DNA of 64,000 bases from Pedobacter alluvionis (GTDB lineage Bacteria; Bacteroidota; Bacteroidia; Sphingobacteriales; Sphingobacteriaceae): contig NZ_RCCK01000011.1 of NCBI RefSeq assembly GCF_003664035.1, forward strand, positions 1,054,001 through 1,118,000, in the 5' to 3' direction. Of the stretch, positions 9,145-18,706 are shown piece after piece. The translations under genes and the position numbers were made by a program. Under the pieces are notes generated by a model. It did not search any database and was not told where the DNA came from. It worked only from the letters and a program-made list of their open reading frames with translations. Each line of letters opens with the position of its first letter. The stretch's first letter is position 1.

Positions 9145-9849
9145 TTATCGGTTAAGGTAATTGATTTCAAAACAAACAGATAATGCAGCAGTTTCTGTGC
9201 GTAATCTGTTATCACCTAAAGTTAATGCTTTAAAGCCTTTGTTCAAAGCTAAATTAACTTCATCAGGTGTGAAATCGCCTTCGGGACCAATAAGAATCAA
9301 ATATTTTTGATGTGGAGTTACTAGTTTGGATATATATTGTTTCGCGTTATTATCGATACAATGCGCTATTAATTTATCCCCATCAAATGGTTCTTTTAAA
9401 AAAGTATCAAAAGAAATGGCATCGTTCAATTTGGGATGATAAGCTTTAATGGATTGTTTTACTGCAGACGTAATCACTTTGTTGAGGCGGTCTTCTTTAA
9501 CTACCCTGCGCTCCGACCGATCGGTAATAATTGGTGTAATTTCATCAATACCCAGCTCTGTAGCTTTTTCTAAAAACCATTCTATGCGGTCGATATTTTT
9601 AGTTGGCGCAACAGCAATATGCAGGTAATGATTTCTTTTATGAAACTCTGTTTCTATCTTTAAAATGGATAAAGAAACTTTTTTCGGATTATCGGAAGTG
9701 ATTTCAGCAGTGTAAAAACCACCCTTCCCATCAACCAGGTTAACGATAGAGCCTATGGTAAGGCGAAGCACCCTAACGCAATGTTTACTCTCTTCTTCGT
9801 TAAGCGTATAGGTATTTTGGGTTATATCTGGTGTATAAAAAATATGCAT
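9145..9849 (-). CDS. rsmE: 16S rRNA (uracil1498-N3)-methyltransferase
   Basis: A 234-aa SPOUT-family RNA methyltransferase that modifies U1498 of 16S rRNA. An N-terminal PUA-like part (about 1-70) precedes the SPOUT knot. The SAM-binding signatures are ILIGPEGDF (186-193 region) and LGDNRLRTETA (211-221), both typical of RsmE. It lies 8 bp after the CNNM-type gene and probably shares its transcript. Confidence 0.95.
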   Translation of the reverse strand: MHIFYTPDITQNTYTLNEEESKHCVRVLRLTIGSIVNLVDGKGGFYTAEITSDNPKKVSLSILKIETEFHKRNHYLHIAVAPTKNIDRIEWFLEKATELGIDEITPIITDRSERRVVKEDRLNKVITSAVKQSIKAYHPKLNDAISFDTFLKEPFDGDKLIAHCIDNNAKQYISKLVTPHQKYLILIGPEGDFTPDEVNLALNKGFKALTLGDNRLRTETAALSVCFEINYLNR

Positions 9850-9857
9850 AGTTGAAA

Positions 9858-11282
9858 TTAATGATTATCAACCATATCTGCTTTATTGATTACCAATTCT
9901 AACTTGATTGTTTCGATATTCTGCTCTGTTTTTTTAAGGATGGTAAACAGATATCCGTACGACTCGTTGCTTTCGCCTACCTCAGGGATACGTTCAAAAA
10001 CATGAGAAACCAATCCACCAACCGTATCAAAATCTTCATCCTCTGGTAAATCATGAGGTAAATGTTCATTCACATCATATACGGTAGCGAAAGCATTTAC
10101 GATAAACTCATTATCGGAAACCTTTTCTACCAGTGGTTTTTCTTCATCGTATTCATCCTGTATTTCTCCTACAAGCTCTTCTACAATATCTTCTAAGGTA
10201 ACCATACCCGCTGTACCGCCAAACTCATCTAATACAATAGCAATCTGTATACGATTACTTTGCAATTCGCTCATCAGATCGTTAATTTTTTTAGTTTCTG
10301 TAACGAAATAAGGTTTACGGATGATATCATTTAATGTCCAGTGCTGGTTACCTGCTGCAACCAATGGTAAAATGTCTTTCGCATGGATAATCCCTACAAT
10401 TTTATCCATAATATCATCATAAACAGGCAAACGCGAATATCCTTCCTTAATAATGGTATCAATTACTTCCTCTTTTGGAGAAGTTAGTTCAATACCCGAA
10501 ATCTTGGTTCTAGGCACCATGATATTCTTCACCACGCGCTCATTAAAATCGAATACGTTTTTAATCAGCTCATGTTCATTATTATCTAATGCACCGCTTT
10601 CTTTACCCTGATCGAGCAGGTAATGTAATTCTTCAGTACTGTGGATAGATTCGTGTCCTGCGGAGGTATCAATGCCAAATGGCTTAAGGATAATGGCAGC
10701 AAGGCTATTTAGCGTCCAAATAAATGGCTTAAACACCACATAAAATATTTGAAGCGGTATAGAAACGAAAAGCGTTGTAGCCACAGGTCTTTGGATAGCG
10801 AACGATTTCGGAGCAAGCTCACCAAATACAATATGCATAACGGTAATAAGCGAAAAGGCGACGATTGTAGATGCGGTATGAATAGAAGCATCGCTTAACC
10901 CCCATTCCAGACTATCGAAAAGATTTTTGAAAATGGTATGCATAACGCCTTCACCTACCCAGCCTAAGCCAAGTGATGCGAGCGTTATGCCTAGCTGTGT
11001 GGCGGCTAAATATCCATCAAGGTTATGAATAATGCCTTTGGCCATTTTGCCTACACGGCTGCCCGTTTTTGCTTTAATTTCAATTTGTGATGCCCGGACT
11101 TTTACAATTGCAAACTCTGCTGCAACAAAAAAACCATTAAGTAACACCAAAAATAATGCAAAAAATAATCGCCAGCCTACAGAACCTGTATCAGGTTCTT
11201 GTAGAGCAACCAAAACTACGTTTGTGGGCAGGATTGCACTTAAGTCAAAATTTAAAAACAAACATACCGTGGGTAAATCCAT
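9858..11282 (-). CDS. CNNM/CorC-type hemolysin-family membrane protein
   Basis: A 474-aa protein. An N-terminal DUF21/CNNM membrane domain (segment at about 37-60, further segments to about 200) is followed by two CBS domains (about 225-350) and a C-terminal CorC_HlyC domain (about 375-465). The family is linked to Mg2+/Co2+ export or sensing. The name hemolysin is historical and is not evidence of haemolysis. The gliding protein GldE is a relative, but I see nothing that singles out GldE. Its ATG overlaps the ppa stop codon (TAATG), which implies translational coupling. Confidence 0.85.
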   Translation of the reverse strand: MDLPTVCLFLNFDLSAILPTNVVLVALQEPDTGSVGWRLFFALFLVLLNGFFVAAEFAIVKVRASQIEIKAKTGSRVGKMAKGIIHNLDGYLAATQLGITLASLGLGWVGEGVMHTIFKNLFDSLEWGLSDASIHTASTIVAFSLITVMHIVFGELAPKSFAIQRPVATTLFVSIPLQIFYVVFKPFIWTLNSLAAIILKPFGIDTSAGHESIHSTEELHYLLDQGKESGALDNNEHELIKNVFDFNERVVKNIMVPRTKISGIELTSPKEEVIDTIIKEGYSRLPVYDDIMDKIVGIIHAKDILPLVAAGNQHWTLNDIIRKPYFVTETKKINDLMSELQSNRIQIAIVLDEFGGTAGMVTLEDIVEELVGEIQDEYDEEKPLVEKVSDNEFIVNAFATVYDVNEHLPHDLPEDEDFDTVGGLVSHVFERIPEVGESNESYGYLFTILKKTEQNIETIKLELVINKADMVDNH

Positions 11283-11833
11283 TAAGCCAATTCTCTAAAT
11301 GTTGTGTTATAAAGTTCTATGCTTTCTTTAATTACTTTATGCGCATAACGAACACCAAGTAAATGTTCGATAGTTACATTTTTATCTTCTAATGCTTTAT
11401 AATCCTGAAAGAAACGAACAATCTCTTTCATTTGATGCGGAGGCAATTCATCTAAATCGTTGATGTAATTTACAGACATATCGTGAGCAGCTACAGCAAT
11501 GATTTTATCATCCTGTTCTCCATTATCAACCATGTGCATTACACCTACTACTTTAGCCTCAATCAATGTCATTGGATATACATCCACTGAGCAAAGCACT
11601 AAAATATCTAATGGATCTTTATCATCACAATAAGTTTGTGGGATAAAGCCATAATTTGCAGGATACATTACTGACGAGAAAAGAACCCTATCCAATTTAA
11701 TCAGACCTGATTCTTTATCTATTTCGTATTTTGCTTTTGAACCTTTTGGAATTTCAATAATCGCGTTTACAACCTCTGGAAGGTTTGAACCAGGAGATAC
11801 GCTATGCCATGCGTGATGATCGTCTTTTGCCAT
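11282..11833 (-). CDS. ppa: Inorganic pyrophosphatase (family I)
   Basis: A 183-aa cytoplasmic enzyme that hydrolyses diphosphate and pulls biosynthetic reactions forward. The family I signature D71-K-D73-P-L-D76 follows [12 protein letters not shown]. The substrate and metal residues in [14 protein letters not shown] are also present. The length is normal. It lies between dedA (2 bp upstream) and the CNNM gene (1-bp overlap). Confidence 0.96.
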   Translation of the reverse strand: MAKDDHHAWHSVSPGSNLPEVVNAIIEIPKGSKAKYEIDKESGLIKLDRVLFSSVMYPANYGFIPQTYCDDKDPLDILVLCSVDVYPMTLIEAKVVGVMHMVDNGEQDDKIIAVAAHDMSVNYINDLDELPPHQMKEIVRFFQDYKALEDKNVTIEHLLGVRYAHKVIKESIELYNTTFRELA

Positions 11834-11835
11834 TT

Positions 11836-12501
11836 TTAATTTAAATCTGTTTTATCCTCTTCAGGGCCACTTACTACTTTACTTTTTACAAAGGTAATTA
11901 ATAATGGTATAGTTGTAATAAGGATAAAGCCAATAATAATATATAATAAATAATCGTTTATTTCTTTTTCAAATCTTCTGCCTAAAAAATAACCCAGCAA
12001 AGTTAAGGAACAGATCCAAAGTACTCCACCTAAGATATTATATAAAGCAAATTTTTTGAAATCTAATTTTACAACACCAGCAAAAATCGGTGCAAAAGTT
12101 CTAACAATAGGCACAAATCTTCCCATTATTAATGCAAAGGCACCTTGTTTTTGATAATACTCCTTTGCAGCTTTTAAATATCTCTTCTTAAAAAAGAAAC
12201 TGTCTTTTCTGGTGTATAATACCGGGCCAGTTTTCCGCCCGAACCAATAGCCGGTAAAATTCCCAGAAATGGCCGCTATACATAAACCAGCTAAAAGTAC
12301 CGCAATGTTCACATCAAGCTTACCTGTCGCCACAAACATTCCCGCTAAAAACAATAAATAATCACCGGGAAGAAAAAAACCAAAAAAAAGGCCAGTTTCT
12401 GCATAGATAACGAATACGACTAGATAGAATCCGCCTTCCCTCAATAATTTCTCGGGATCAAGTAGCTGATGCAGGTTATTCCAAAAATCGTGCATATTCA
12501 A
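11836..12501 (-). CDS. DedA-family inner-membrane protein
   Basis: A 221-aa integral membrane protein of the DedA/SNARE-associated family. It contains [35 protein letters not shown] near the N-terminus and the [17 protein letters not shown] block, where the conserved arginines lie (about 127-145). The family includes undecaprenyl-phosphate and lipid translocases. The substrate cannot be told from sequence. It starts 41 bp after nuoN with no clear terminator between, so read-through from nuo is possible. Confidence 0.88.
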   Translation of the reverse strand: MNMHDFWNNLHQLLDPEKLLREGGFYLVVFVIYAETGLFFGFFLPGDYLLFLAGMFVATGKLDVNIAVLLAGLCIAAISGNFTGYWFGRKTGPVLYTRKDSFFFKKRYLKAAKEYYQKQGAFALIMGRFVPIVRTFAPIFAGVVKLDFKKFALYNILGGVLWICSLTLLGYFLGRRFEKEINDYLLYIIIGFILITTIPLLITFVKSKVVSGPEEDKTDLN

Positions 12502-12542
12502 TTATTCGTAAAACTACAAATAATTATTAAACAACAGCATAC

Positions 12543-13913
12543 CTATATCAGGTTTAAAATAATTGCTGGATAAATACCCAATACCAATGTAATTGCAACA
12601 GAAACCAATAAAACAACTTTGTACTGTACCGGGGTTGATAGCTCTGTTTCCGCGCCATCTTTAAACCAGATGGCTACAATTACCCTAAAATAATAATAGA
12701 AGCCAACCAGCGCATTTAAAATCGCAAATGCAACAAGAAGGGTTTTATATTCGGTCATTACATTCAAAAACATTAAGTACTTGCCGATAAAGCCCGCAGT
12801 GAGCGGAATTCCTGCCAATGAAAGCATGGCTACAGTTAAACATAATGCTACTAATGGATTCCGTTTCGCCAAACCATTGAAACTATCGAAGCTATCGCTA
12901 CCTGTTTTTTGTTTCACTAATATTAATACTGCAAAAGCGATAATTGATGCGAAGGTATAAGCCGCTGCGTAAACCAACACGTTATTACCAGAATTTTTGG
13001 TCAGTACAATCAGCGAAAACAACAGGTAACCCGCATGGGAAATACTTGAGTATGCCAACATACGCTTGAAGTTCTTTTGGAACAGCGCAGTTACGTTTCC
13101 GATGAATAAAGTTAAACAAACAATCACCATAAGTGGTGCAACCCAAAAATCGTGAAGTGGGGCAAGTGCACCAGCAAATAATCTTAAGAATGCAGCGAAG
13201 CCAGCAGTTTTAACCACCGTACTCATAAAGGTGGTAATTAAAGACGGAGAACCTTCGTATACATCCGGAGTCCAGAAGTGGAAAGGAGCAGCACCAACCT
13301 TGAAGCATAAACCAATCATCATCAGGATAACGCCAGGATAAAATATTGGAGAAACTGCCTGACTGTTTACCAGATAAGCTTGTATTTTATCTAAATCGAA
13401 TGAGCCTGAAGCGCCATAAATTAAGGTAATACCAAACAACAGGAAGCCTGTTGAGAAAGCCCCCATCAGGAAATACTTTAAAGAAGCTTCATTAGAGGCA
13501 AAATCCTTTTTACGGATCCCCGCCAAGATGTATAAACTCACCGACATGATTTCCAAACCCACAAACAGCATGGCCATATTTTTATAGGATACCATCATAA
13601 TCATTCCCGCAAGTGCGAAAAGAATTAAGGTATAATATTCGGCAATGTTATCGCTTTTACTGTGAAAATAGTTCTGTGTTAATAAAAAGATTAGAAGTGT
13701 ACCGATAATACAGATCCCAGAAAAGGCCAGGGCAAAATTATCCGTCTGCATCATTCCGAAATGAACAGCATTGCCGTTCCAGGCGCAGAAAGTAAATCCC
13801 AGTGCAGTAAGTAAGCCAACAACGGTAAGTGGTAATAATGCTTTATTTGCCTTAAACAAACCTGCATAAAGCACTATAAAAGCTGTTATACTAATGGTTA
13901 TAATAATATTCAT
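12543..13913 (-). CDS. nuoN: NADH-quinone oxidoreductase subunit N
   Basis: A 456-aa polytopic subunit of complex I with the proton-antiporter (Proton_antipo_M) core, including FKVGAAPFHFWTPDVYEGSP and the lysine-bearing YSSISHAGYLLF helix. One of three antiporter-like subunits that pump protons. Last gene of the nuo operon, 3 bp after nuoM. Confidence 0.96.
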   Translation of the reverse strand: MNIIITISITAFIVLYAGLFKANKALLPLTVVGLLTALGFTFCAWNGNAVHFGMMQTDNFALAFSGICIIGTLLIFLLTQNYFHSKSDNIAEYYTLILFALAGMIMMVSYKNMAMLFVGLEIMSVSLYILAGIRKKDFASNEASLKYFLMGAFSTGFLLFGITLIYGASGSFDLDKIQAYLVNSQAVSPIFYPGVILMMIGLCFKVGAAPFHFWTPDVYEGSPSLITTFMSTVVKTAGFAAFLRLFAGALAPLHDFWVAPLMVIVCLTLFIGNVTALFQKNFKRMLAYSSISHAGYLLFSLIVLTKNSGNNVLVYAAAYTFASIIAFAVLILVKQKTGSDSFDSFNGLAKRNPLVALCLTVAMLSLAGIPLTAGFIGKYLMFLNVMTEYKTLLVAFAILNALVGFYYYFRVIVAIWFKDGAETELSTPVQYKVVLLVSVAITLVLGIYPAIILNLI

Positions 13914-13916
13914 TGC

Positions 13917-15380
13917 TTAATTTACTGTGTTTAATTTTTGATTTACCTGTTCTAATAGATGTTGTACAGATGCCTCTGTTAAGTGCAAAATTGGTTTCGG
14001 ATAAACACCCAAAACAATAATCAGTGCACAAATTGTATAAAGAACCAATTTTTCAGTTCCTTTAATATCAGTGAAAGTGATGGTTAAACTGTTGGTTTGG
14101 CCAAGCATTACATTCTGATACATGCGCAACATGTATACAGCACCGAAGATGATGGTTAAACCTGCGATTGCAGCTGCCCAGATGCCGTAATTATAAACGC
14201 CCATAAGTAATAAGAATTCACCTATAAATCCGTTTGTTCCCGGTAAAGCAACTGTTCCTAACACGATAATTAAAAATGCAATGGCTAATTGAGGTGCTAC
14301 CTTAGCAATTCCGCCCAACTCTTCAATTTTATTTGTTTTTACCCTGCTAAAGATGATATCTAAAACGAAGAATAAACCTACTACGTTAATACCGTGACTC
14401 AGCATCTGCACCATAGCGCCCTGCATACCTTGCTGGTTGAACGCGAATATACCTGCTGCGATTAATCCAACGTGTGCAATTGATGAATAGGCTACCAAAC
14501 GTTTCGCGTCTTTCTGTGTAAAAGCAATTAGCGAGGCATAAACAATACCAATGATCGATAAAATGATGACTAACTGTCCCCAGTCGTGAACTCCTGCAGG
14601 CACAATTGGCAATAACCACCTGATTACACCATAAATACCCATTTTCAACATGATACCCGATAACAACATGGTTCCTTGTGCAGGTGCCGCGGTATACGTG
14701 TCGGGTTGCCAGGTATGGAAAGGAAAAATTGGCATCTTAATGGCAAAAGCGATAAAGAAAGCCCAGAAGATCCATCCTTGTTGTGCACTATCCAAGTTTA
14801 AAGCATAAAATGCCTGAATGTCAAAATTGTGTGCAGGGTTTTGAAGATACAGGTAAATAATCCCCATCAACATAAATAATGACCCGGCAATGGTGTACAC
14901 AAAAAATTTCATGTTGATGCGGATACGGTCTTTTCCGCCCCATATCGCACAGATGAAATAAATTGGTATTAATGCGGCTTCCCATCCGATATAGAACAAG
15001 AAAGCATCCAATGCTGTAAATACCAATAATAAACCGGTTTGCATGAATAAAATCAGGGCATAAAATGCAGCCGGATTTTTATACTCATGGTTATAGCTCG
15101 ATAAGATAATAATCGGTACCAGTAAGTTGGTAAGCAATACCACCAATAGGCTAATGCCATCGATACCTGCGTGGAAGTTGATGCCCAGATCAGCAATCCA
15201 TGGCAAATTAACCTCAAACTGGGTACTTGCATTTGGAATGAAATTACAGGCGATAACCAAAGCCAGCACCAAAGAAGCCACCGAGAATACGGTAGAAACG
15301 ATTTTAGCCGACTTACCAGCAAATGCAGTAACAATTGCACCTACAAGCGGAAGAAATATAAGTAGTAAAAGTTGTTCCAT
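13917..15380 (-). CDS. nuoM: NADH-quinone oxidoreductase subunit M
   Basis: A 487-aa antiporter-like subunit. The conserved glutamate helix YIGWEAALIPIYFI (about 131-144), FAIKMPIFPFHTWQPDTYTAAP and RLVAYSSIAHVGLI are all present. It lies 20 bp after nuoL and 3 bp before nuoN. The order L-M-N is the canonical one. Confidence 0.97.
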   Translation of the reverse strand: MEQLLLLIFLPLVGAIVTAFAGKSAKIVSTVFSVASLVLALVIACNFIPNASTQFEVNLPWIADLGINFHAGIDGISLLVVLLTNLLVPIIILSSYNHEYKNPAAFYALILFMQTGLLLVFTALDAFLFYIGWEAALIPIYFICAIWGGKDRIRINMKFFVYTIAGSLFMLMGIIYLYLQNPAHNFDIQAFYALNLDSAQQGWIFWAFFIAFAIKMPIFPFHTWQPDTYTAAPAQGTMLLSGIMLKMGIYGVIRWLLPIVPAGVHDWGQLVIILSIIGIVYASLIAFTQKDAKRLVAYSSIAHVGLIAAGIFAFNQQGMQGAMVQMLSHGINVVGLFFVLDIIFSRVKTNKIEELGGIAKVAPQLAIAFLIIVLGTVALPGTNGFIGEFLLLMGVYNYGIWAAAIAGLTIIFGAVYMLRMYQNVMLGQTNSLTITFTDIKGTEKLVLYTICALIIVLGVYPKPILHLTEASVQHLLEQVNQKLNTVN

Positions 15381-15400
15381 TATTTAATTTTGAACCCTTT

Positions 15401-17302
15401 TTATATGTAATAAAATGTATATGCAAGCAATGCGATGATACCAAATACCATCATAAATATATAGAAACCTACGTTTCCACTCTGTAACAAACGTACACCT
15501 TTACTGGCCTCGTTGGTGCTCCATCCTAATCCGTTCACAATTCCATCGATAAATTTGTTATCGATAATCCTATAAAAGAATTTCGATAATGCATCTAAAG
15601 GTTTAATGATGATGAAATCATAAATCTCATCCAGGTAGAATTTATTATAAGATAATTTTGCCAACGGTGAACGTGGCGCTTCATCAGCAACAGGAACGCG
15701 TGCTCCCTTTACATATCTGGTGTGAGCAAATAATAAAGCTATTACAGCTGCTGCTACCGAAACACCCATTAACGAATATTCTGTAGTATGGCTTAAATCT
15801 AATTCGTGTTGTGCAACACCTGCTCCCTCTAGCCAATGTGCTAACCACTCGTTTCCACCAAAAACATGAGGAAAATTAATTGCCCCACCAATTGCAGCAA
15901 GTACAGCTAGGATGATTAAAGGTAAAGTCATCGCTGCTGGCGATTCGTGTATGTGGCTTTCCTCGTGATGTGTTCCACGGTATTTACCAGAAAAGGTTAA
16001 AAACATCATTCTGAACATATAGAAAGCCGTCAAAAATGCGGTTAATACCCCTACTCCCCATAAAATCGGACTCGCCTGGAAAGCATGTGCTAAAATTTCA
16101 TCCTTTGAGAAGAAACCTGAGAATGGTGGTAAACCTGCAATGGCGATGGTACCGATCATCATGGTGGCAAAAGTAGTTTTAAGTTTCCCCCTTAATCCAC
16201 CCATGTGACGCATATCCTGCTCGTGATGCATGGCATGGATAACCGAACCTGCGCCTAAGAACAATAATGCTTTAAAGAATGCGTGGGTTAATACATGGAA
16301 AAACGAACCTGTATAAGCACCAACGCCAAGACCCAAAAACATATATCCCAATTGAGACACAGTTGAATAAGCCAATACTTTTTTAATGTCTGTTTGTGTT
16401 AAAGCAATAATTGCAGCCACTAAAGCGGTTGCTGCACCTACAATGGCAATAATGTGCTGAGTAAGCGGCGCAAGATCGAACAATACGCTTGAACGTGCAA
16501 TCATATAGATACCAGCGGTTACCATCGTTGCAGCGTGAATTAAAGCTGAAACTGGTGTTGGTCCGGCCATGGCATCAGGTAACCACGTAAACAAAGGCAA
16601 TTGAGCAGATTTACCGCAGGCACCGATAAATAACAAAATGGTGATTAAAACCAGCGTATCATTACCCGGCAACATATTTGCAGCTTGAGGGAAAACTTTA
16701 GCAAATTCTACACTACCAAAAGTGGTGAAGATTAAAAACACCCCTAACAAAAAGCCTAAATCACCTATACGGTTCATTACGAATGCTTTTTTAGCTGCTG
16801 AAGCATAAGCACTATTCGTGTACCAGAAACCGATTAACAGGTATGAGCATAAACCTACACCTTCCCAACCGATAAACATGACGATGTAGTTAGAGCCCAA
16901 TACCAATAAAAGCATGAAAAATACAAACAGGTTTAGGTAAGCGAAAAACTTACCGAACCCTGCATCATTATGCATATAGCTGGTGGAATATAAATGAATC
17001 AGGAAACCAATTCCAGTGATGATCAAAAGCATGATTGAGCTTAAAGGATCAACCAGAAAAGATAATGGAATGTGTAATGCACCTGCGCTAATCCAATCGA
17101 ATAAAAATACTTCGTGAGATCTTTGTGTGTCGCCTTGTAAACTAAAGAAAATAACTACGCTGATAATAAAGGATGCTAAGATTACTCCACTTCCGATGAT
17201 ACCAACAAGTCCTTTAGATAAAGAGTTTCTGCCTAGCCCATTAATTACAAACCCTAAAAAAGGAAGTAATGGAACCAACCAAATCAATTGTTCTATTGTC
17301 AT
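15401..17302 (-). CDS. nuoL: NADH-quinone oxidoreductase subunit L
   Basis: A 633-aa distal antiporter-like subunit. NuoL hallmarks are FIGWEGVGLCSYLLIGFWY, KSAQLPLFTWLPDAMAGPTPVSALIHAATMV and KKVLAYSTVSQLGYMFLGLG. The C-terminal extension (about 540-633) corresponds to the lateral helix HL and terminal anchor that tie the pump subunits together. It lies 13 bp after nuoK. Confidence 0.97.
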   Translation of the reverse strand: MTIEQLIWLVPLLPFLGFVINGLGRNSLSKGLVGIIGSGVILASFIISVVIFFSLQGDTQRSHEVFLFDWISAGALHIPLSFLVDPLSSIMLLIITGIGFLIHLYSTSYMHNDAGFGKFFAYLNLFVFFMLLLVLGSNYIVMFIGWEGVGLCSYLLIGFWYTNSAYASAAKKAFVMNRIGDLGFLLGVFLIFTTFGSVEFAKVFPQAANMLPGNDTLVLITILLFIGACGKSAQLPLFTWLPDAMAGPTPVSALIHAATMVTAGIYMIARSSVLFDLAPLTQHIIAIVGAATALVAAIIALTQTDIKKVLAYSTVSQLGYMFLGLGVGAYTGSFFHVLTHAFFKALLFLGAGSVIHAMHHEQDMRHMGGLRGKLKTTFATMMIGTIAIAGLPPFSGFFSKDEILAHAFQASPILWGVGVLTAFLTAFYMFRMMFLTFSGKYRGTHHEESHIHESPAAMTLPLIILAVLAAIGGAINFPHVFGGNEWLAHWLEGAGVAQHELDLSHTTEYSLMGVSVAAAVIALLFAHTRYVKGARVPVADEAPRSPLAKLSYNKFYLDEIYDFIIIKPLDALSKFFYRIIDNKFIDGIVNGLGWSTNEASKGVRLLQSGNVGFYIFMMVFGIIALLAYTFYYI

Positions 17303-17315
17303 TCTTATTATATAT

Positions 17316-17645
17316 TTACCACTTAAGGCGATTTAAAACATTAATATCTATCGATTTCGTATTTCTGTAAACCATTACGATGATGGCTAATCCTACTGCA
17401 ACCTCTGCAGCTGCCAATGCCATAATGAAAAATACGAAAACCTGTCCGGATGGGTCGTTACTATGCACAGAGAAGGCAGTTAAGAGTAAGTTAACGGCAT
17501 TAAGCATCAGCTCAACCGACATAAAAATTACAATAGCATTTCTACGGGTAAGTACACCAATCACGCCAATAGAAAAAATAATGGCACTTAAATAGATGTA
17601 GTGGTTTAGCGGAACGCCCTGAAGTTGTGATGTTAAATTTTCCAT
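17316..17645 (-). CDS. nuoK: NADH-quinone oxidoreductase subunit K
   Basis: A 109-aa, three-helix subunit. The conserved glutamates are in MSVELMLNAVNLLL (about 38-51) and AAAEVAVGLAIIV (about 78-90). Its start overlaps the nuoJ stop by 1 nt. Confidence 0.96.
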   Translation of the reverse strand: MENLTSQLQGVPLNHYIYLSAIIFSIGVIGVLTRRNAIVIFMSVELMLNAVNLLLTAFSVHSNDPSGQVFVFFIMALAAAEVAVGLAIIVMVYRNTKSIDINVLNRLKW

Positions 17646-18148
17646 TATGCTTCTACCTCATCTCTTTTAGATAATAAAACGGCTCCAACCATTGCGGCCA
17701 ATAGTAATAGAGATGACAATTCGAAAGGCAATAAGAATGGCCCAAAAAGCTCCTTACCCAGATTTTCTACCAATCCCAATCCCGGATTTTTCAAAATCAA
17801 TGGACTGGTAATACTTGCCGATTTTAAAGAACCAATTAAAGTTACTACCAAACAACCACCTGCAATAACCCCAACAATTTTAATCAGCGGTGATTTACTC
17901 GGCTCGGTATCTTTATTCAGGTTAAGCAACATCAGTACAAATAGGAAAAGCACCATAATTGCCCCCATGTAGACAATAAAGTTTACCACTGCCAAAAACT
18001 GTGCGTTTAACAGCACGTAGTGAACAGTAAAGGTAAAAAAGGTAAGGATTAAGTACAATACACTGTGGATTGGATTTTTTGCAAAAATCACTAGCAGCGA
18101 AAAGATAATACTTAATGTGGCTACGAAATAGAATACTTGTGTACTCAT
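17645..18148 (-). CDS. nuoJ: NADH-quinone oxidoreductase subunit J
   Basis: A 167-aa membrane subunit with five predicted helices. The conserved block VVNFIVYMGAIMVLFLFVLMLLNL (about 54-77) corresponds to the TM3 pi-bulge region that links quinone chemistry to pumping. It is separated from nuoI by a 52-bp spacer carrying a perfect palindrome. Confidence 0.95.
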   Translation of the reverse strand: MSTQVFYFVATLSIIFSLLVIFAKNPIHSVLYLILTFFTFTVHYVLLNAQFLAVVNFIVYMGAIMVLFLFVLMLLNLNKDTEPSKSPLIKIVGVIAGGCLVVTLIGSLKSASITSPLILKNPGLGLVENLGKELFGPFLLPFELSSLLLLAAMVGAVLLSKRDEVEA

Positions 18149-18172
18149 TAATTGTTTATTTATTTATGATCC

Positions 18173-18196
18173 ATGGTTCGTGTCCTCACGAACCAT
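18173..18196. repeat. REP-like palindrome in the nuoI-nuoJ spacer
   Basis: A perfect 10-bp stem (ATGGTTCGTG / CACGAACCAT) with a 4-nt loop that reads AGGA on the transcribed strand. It lacks a T run, so it is more likely a repetitive palindrome or mRNA-stability stem than a terminator. Confidence 0.6.
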
Positions 18197-18200
18197 CATT

Positions 18201-18704
18201 TTATTTTTTCATTTCCAATGGAGCCTCTACCAGCTTGTCTTTTCCGTAAATAAAATCTTTACGTAAATAATCAGCAGGTACAATCGGTCCATCTAAGTAA
18301 ATTGCTTCTTTAGGGCAAGCTTCTTCACATAATCCACAGAAAATACAGCGTAACATATTGATTTCGTAAGTTGCTGCATATTTTTCTTCGCGGTATAAAT
18401 CTTTCTCCTCAGGTTTGCGTTCAGCGGCAATCATGGTAATGGCTTCAGCAGGACAAGATAAAGCACATAAACCACATGCAGTACAGCGTTCTTTACCATT
18501 CTCATCGCGTTTTAGCGAATGCATCCCCCTAAAGTTGGTAGAGAATTCGCGTTCTACTTCAGGATATCTTATAGTAGCCTCTTTTTTAAATAAGTGACTG
18601 ATGGTAATGCCCATACCTTTAGCAATTGCTGGTAGGTACATCCTTTCCATAAAGCTCAATGGCTTTTGTTCCAGTACTTTTTTCTTATTACTTAATGATT
18701 CCAT
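18201..18704 (-). CDS. nuoI: NADH-quinone oxidoreductase subunit I (ferredoxin-like)
   Basis: A 167-aa peripheral-arm subunit with two [4Fe-4S] clusters (N6a/N6b). Ligands are C74, C77, C80, C84 (CTACGLCALSC) and C120, C123, C126, C130 (CIFCGLCEEAC). It passes electrons to NuoB. It lies 2 bp after nuoH. Confidence 0.97.
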   Translation of the reverse strand: MESLSNKKKVLEQKPLSFMERMYLPAIAKGMGITISHLFKKEATIRYPEVEREFSTNFRGMHSLKRDENGKERCTACGLCALSCPAEAITMIAAERKPEEKDLYREEKYAATYEINMLRCIFCGLCEEACPKEAIYLDGPIVPADYLRKDFIYGKDKLVEAPLEMKK

Positions 18705-18706
18705 AA

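Noticed and set aside
9858..11282. True hemolysin/virulence factor
   Set aside because: The domain order DUF21-CBS-CBS-CorC_HlyC points to the CNNM/CorC ion-transport family. The hemolysin name is inherited annotation.
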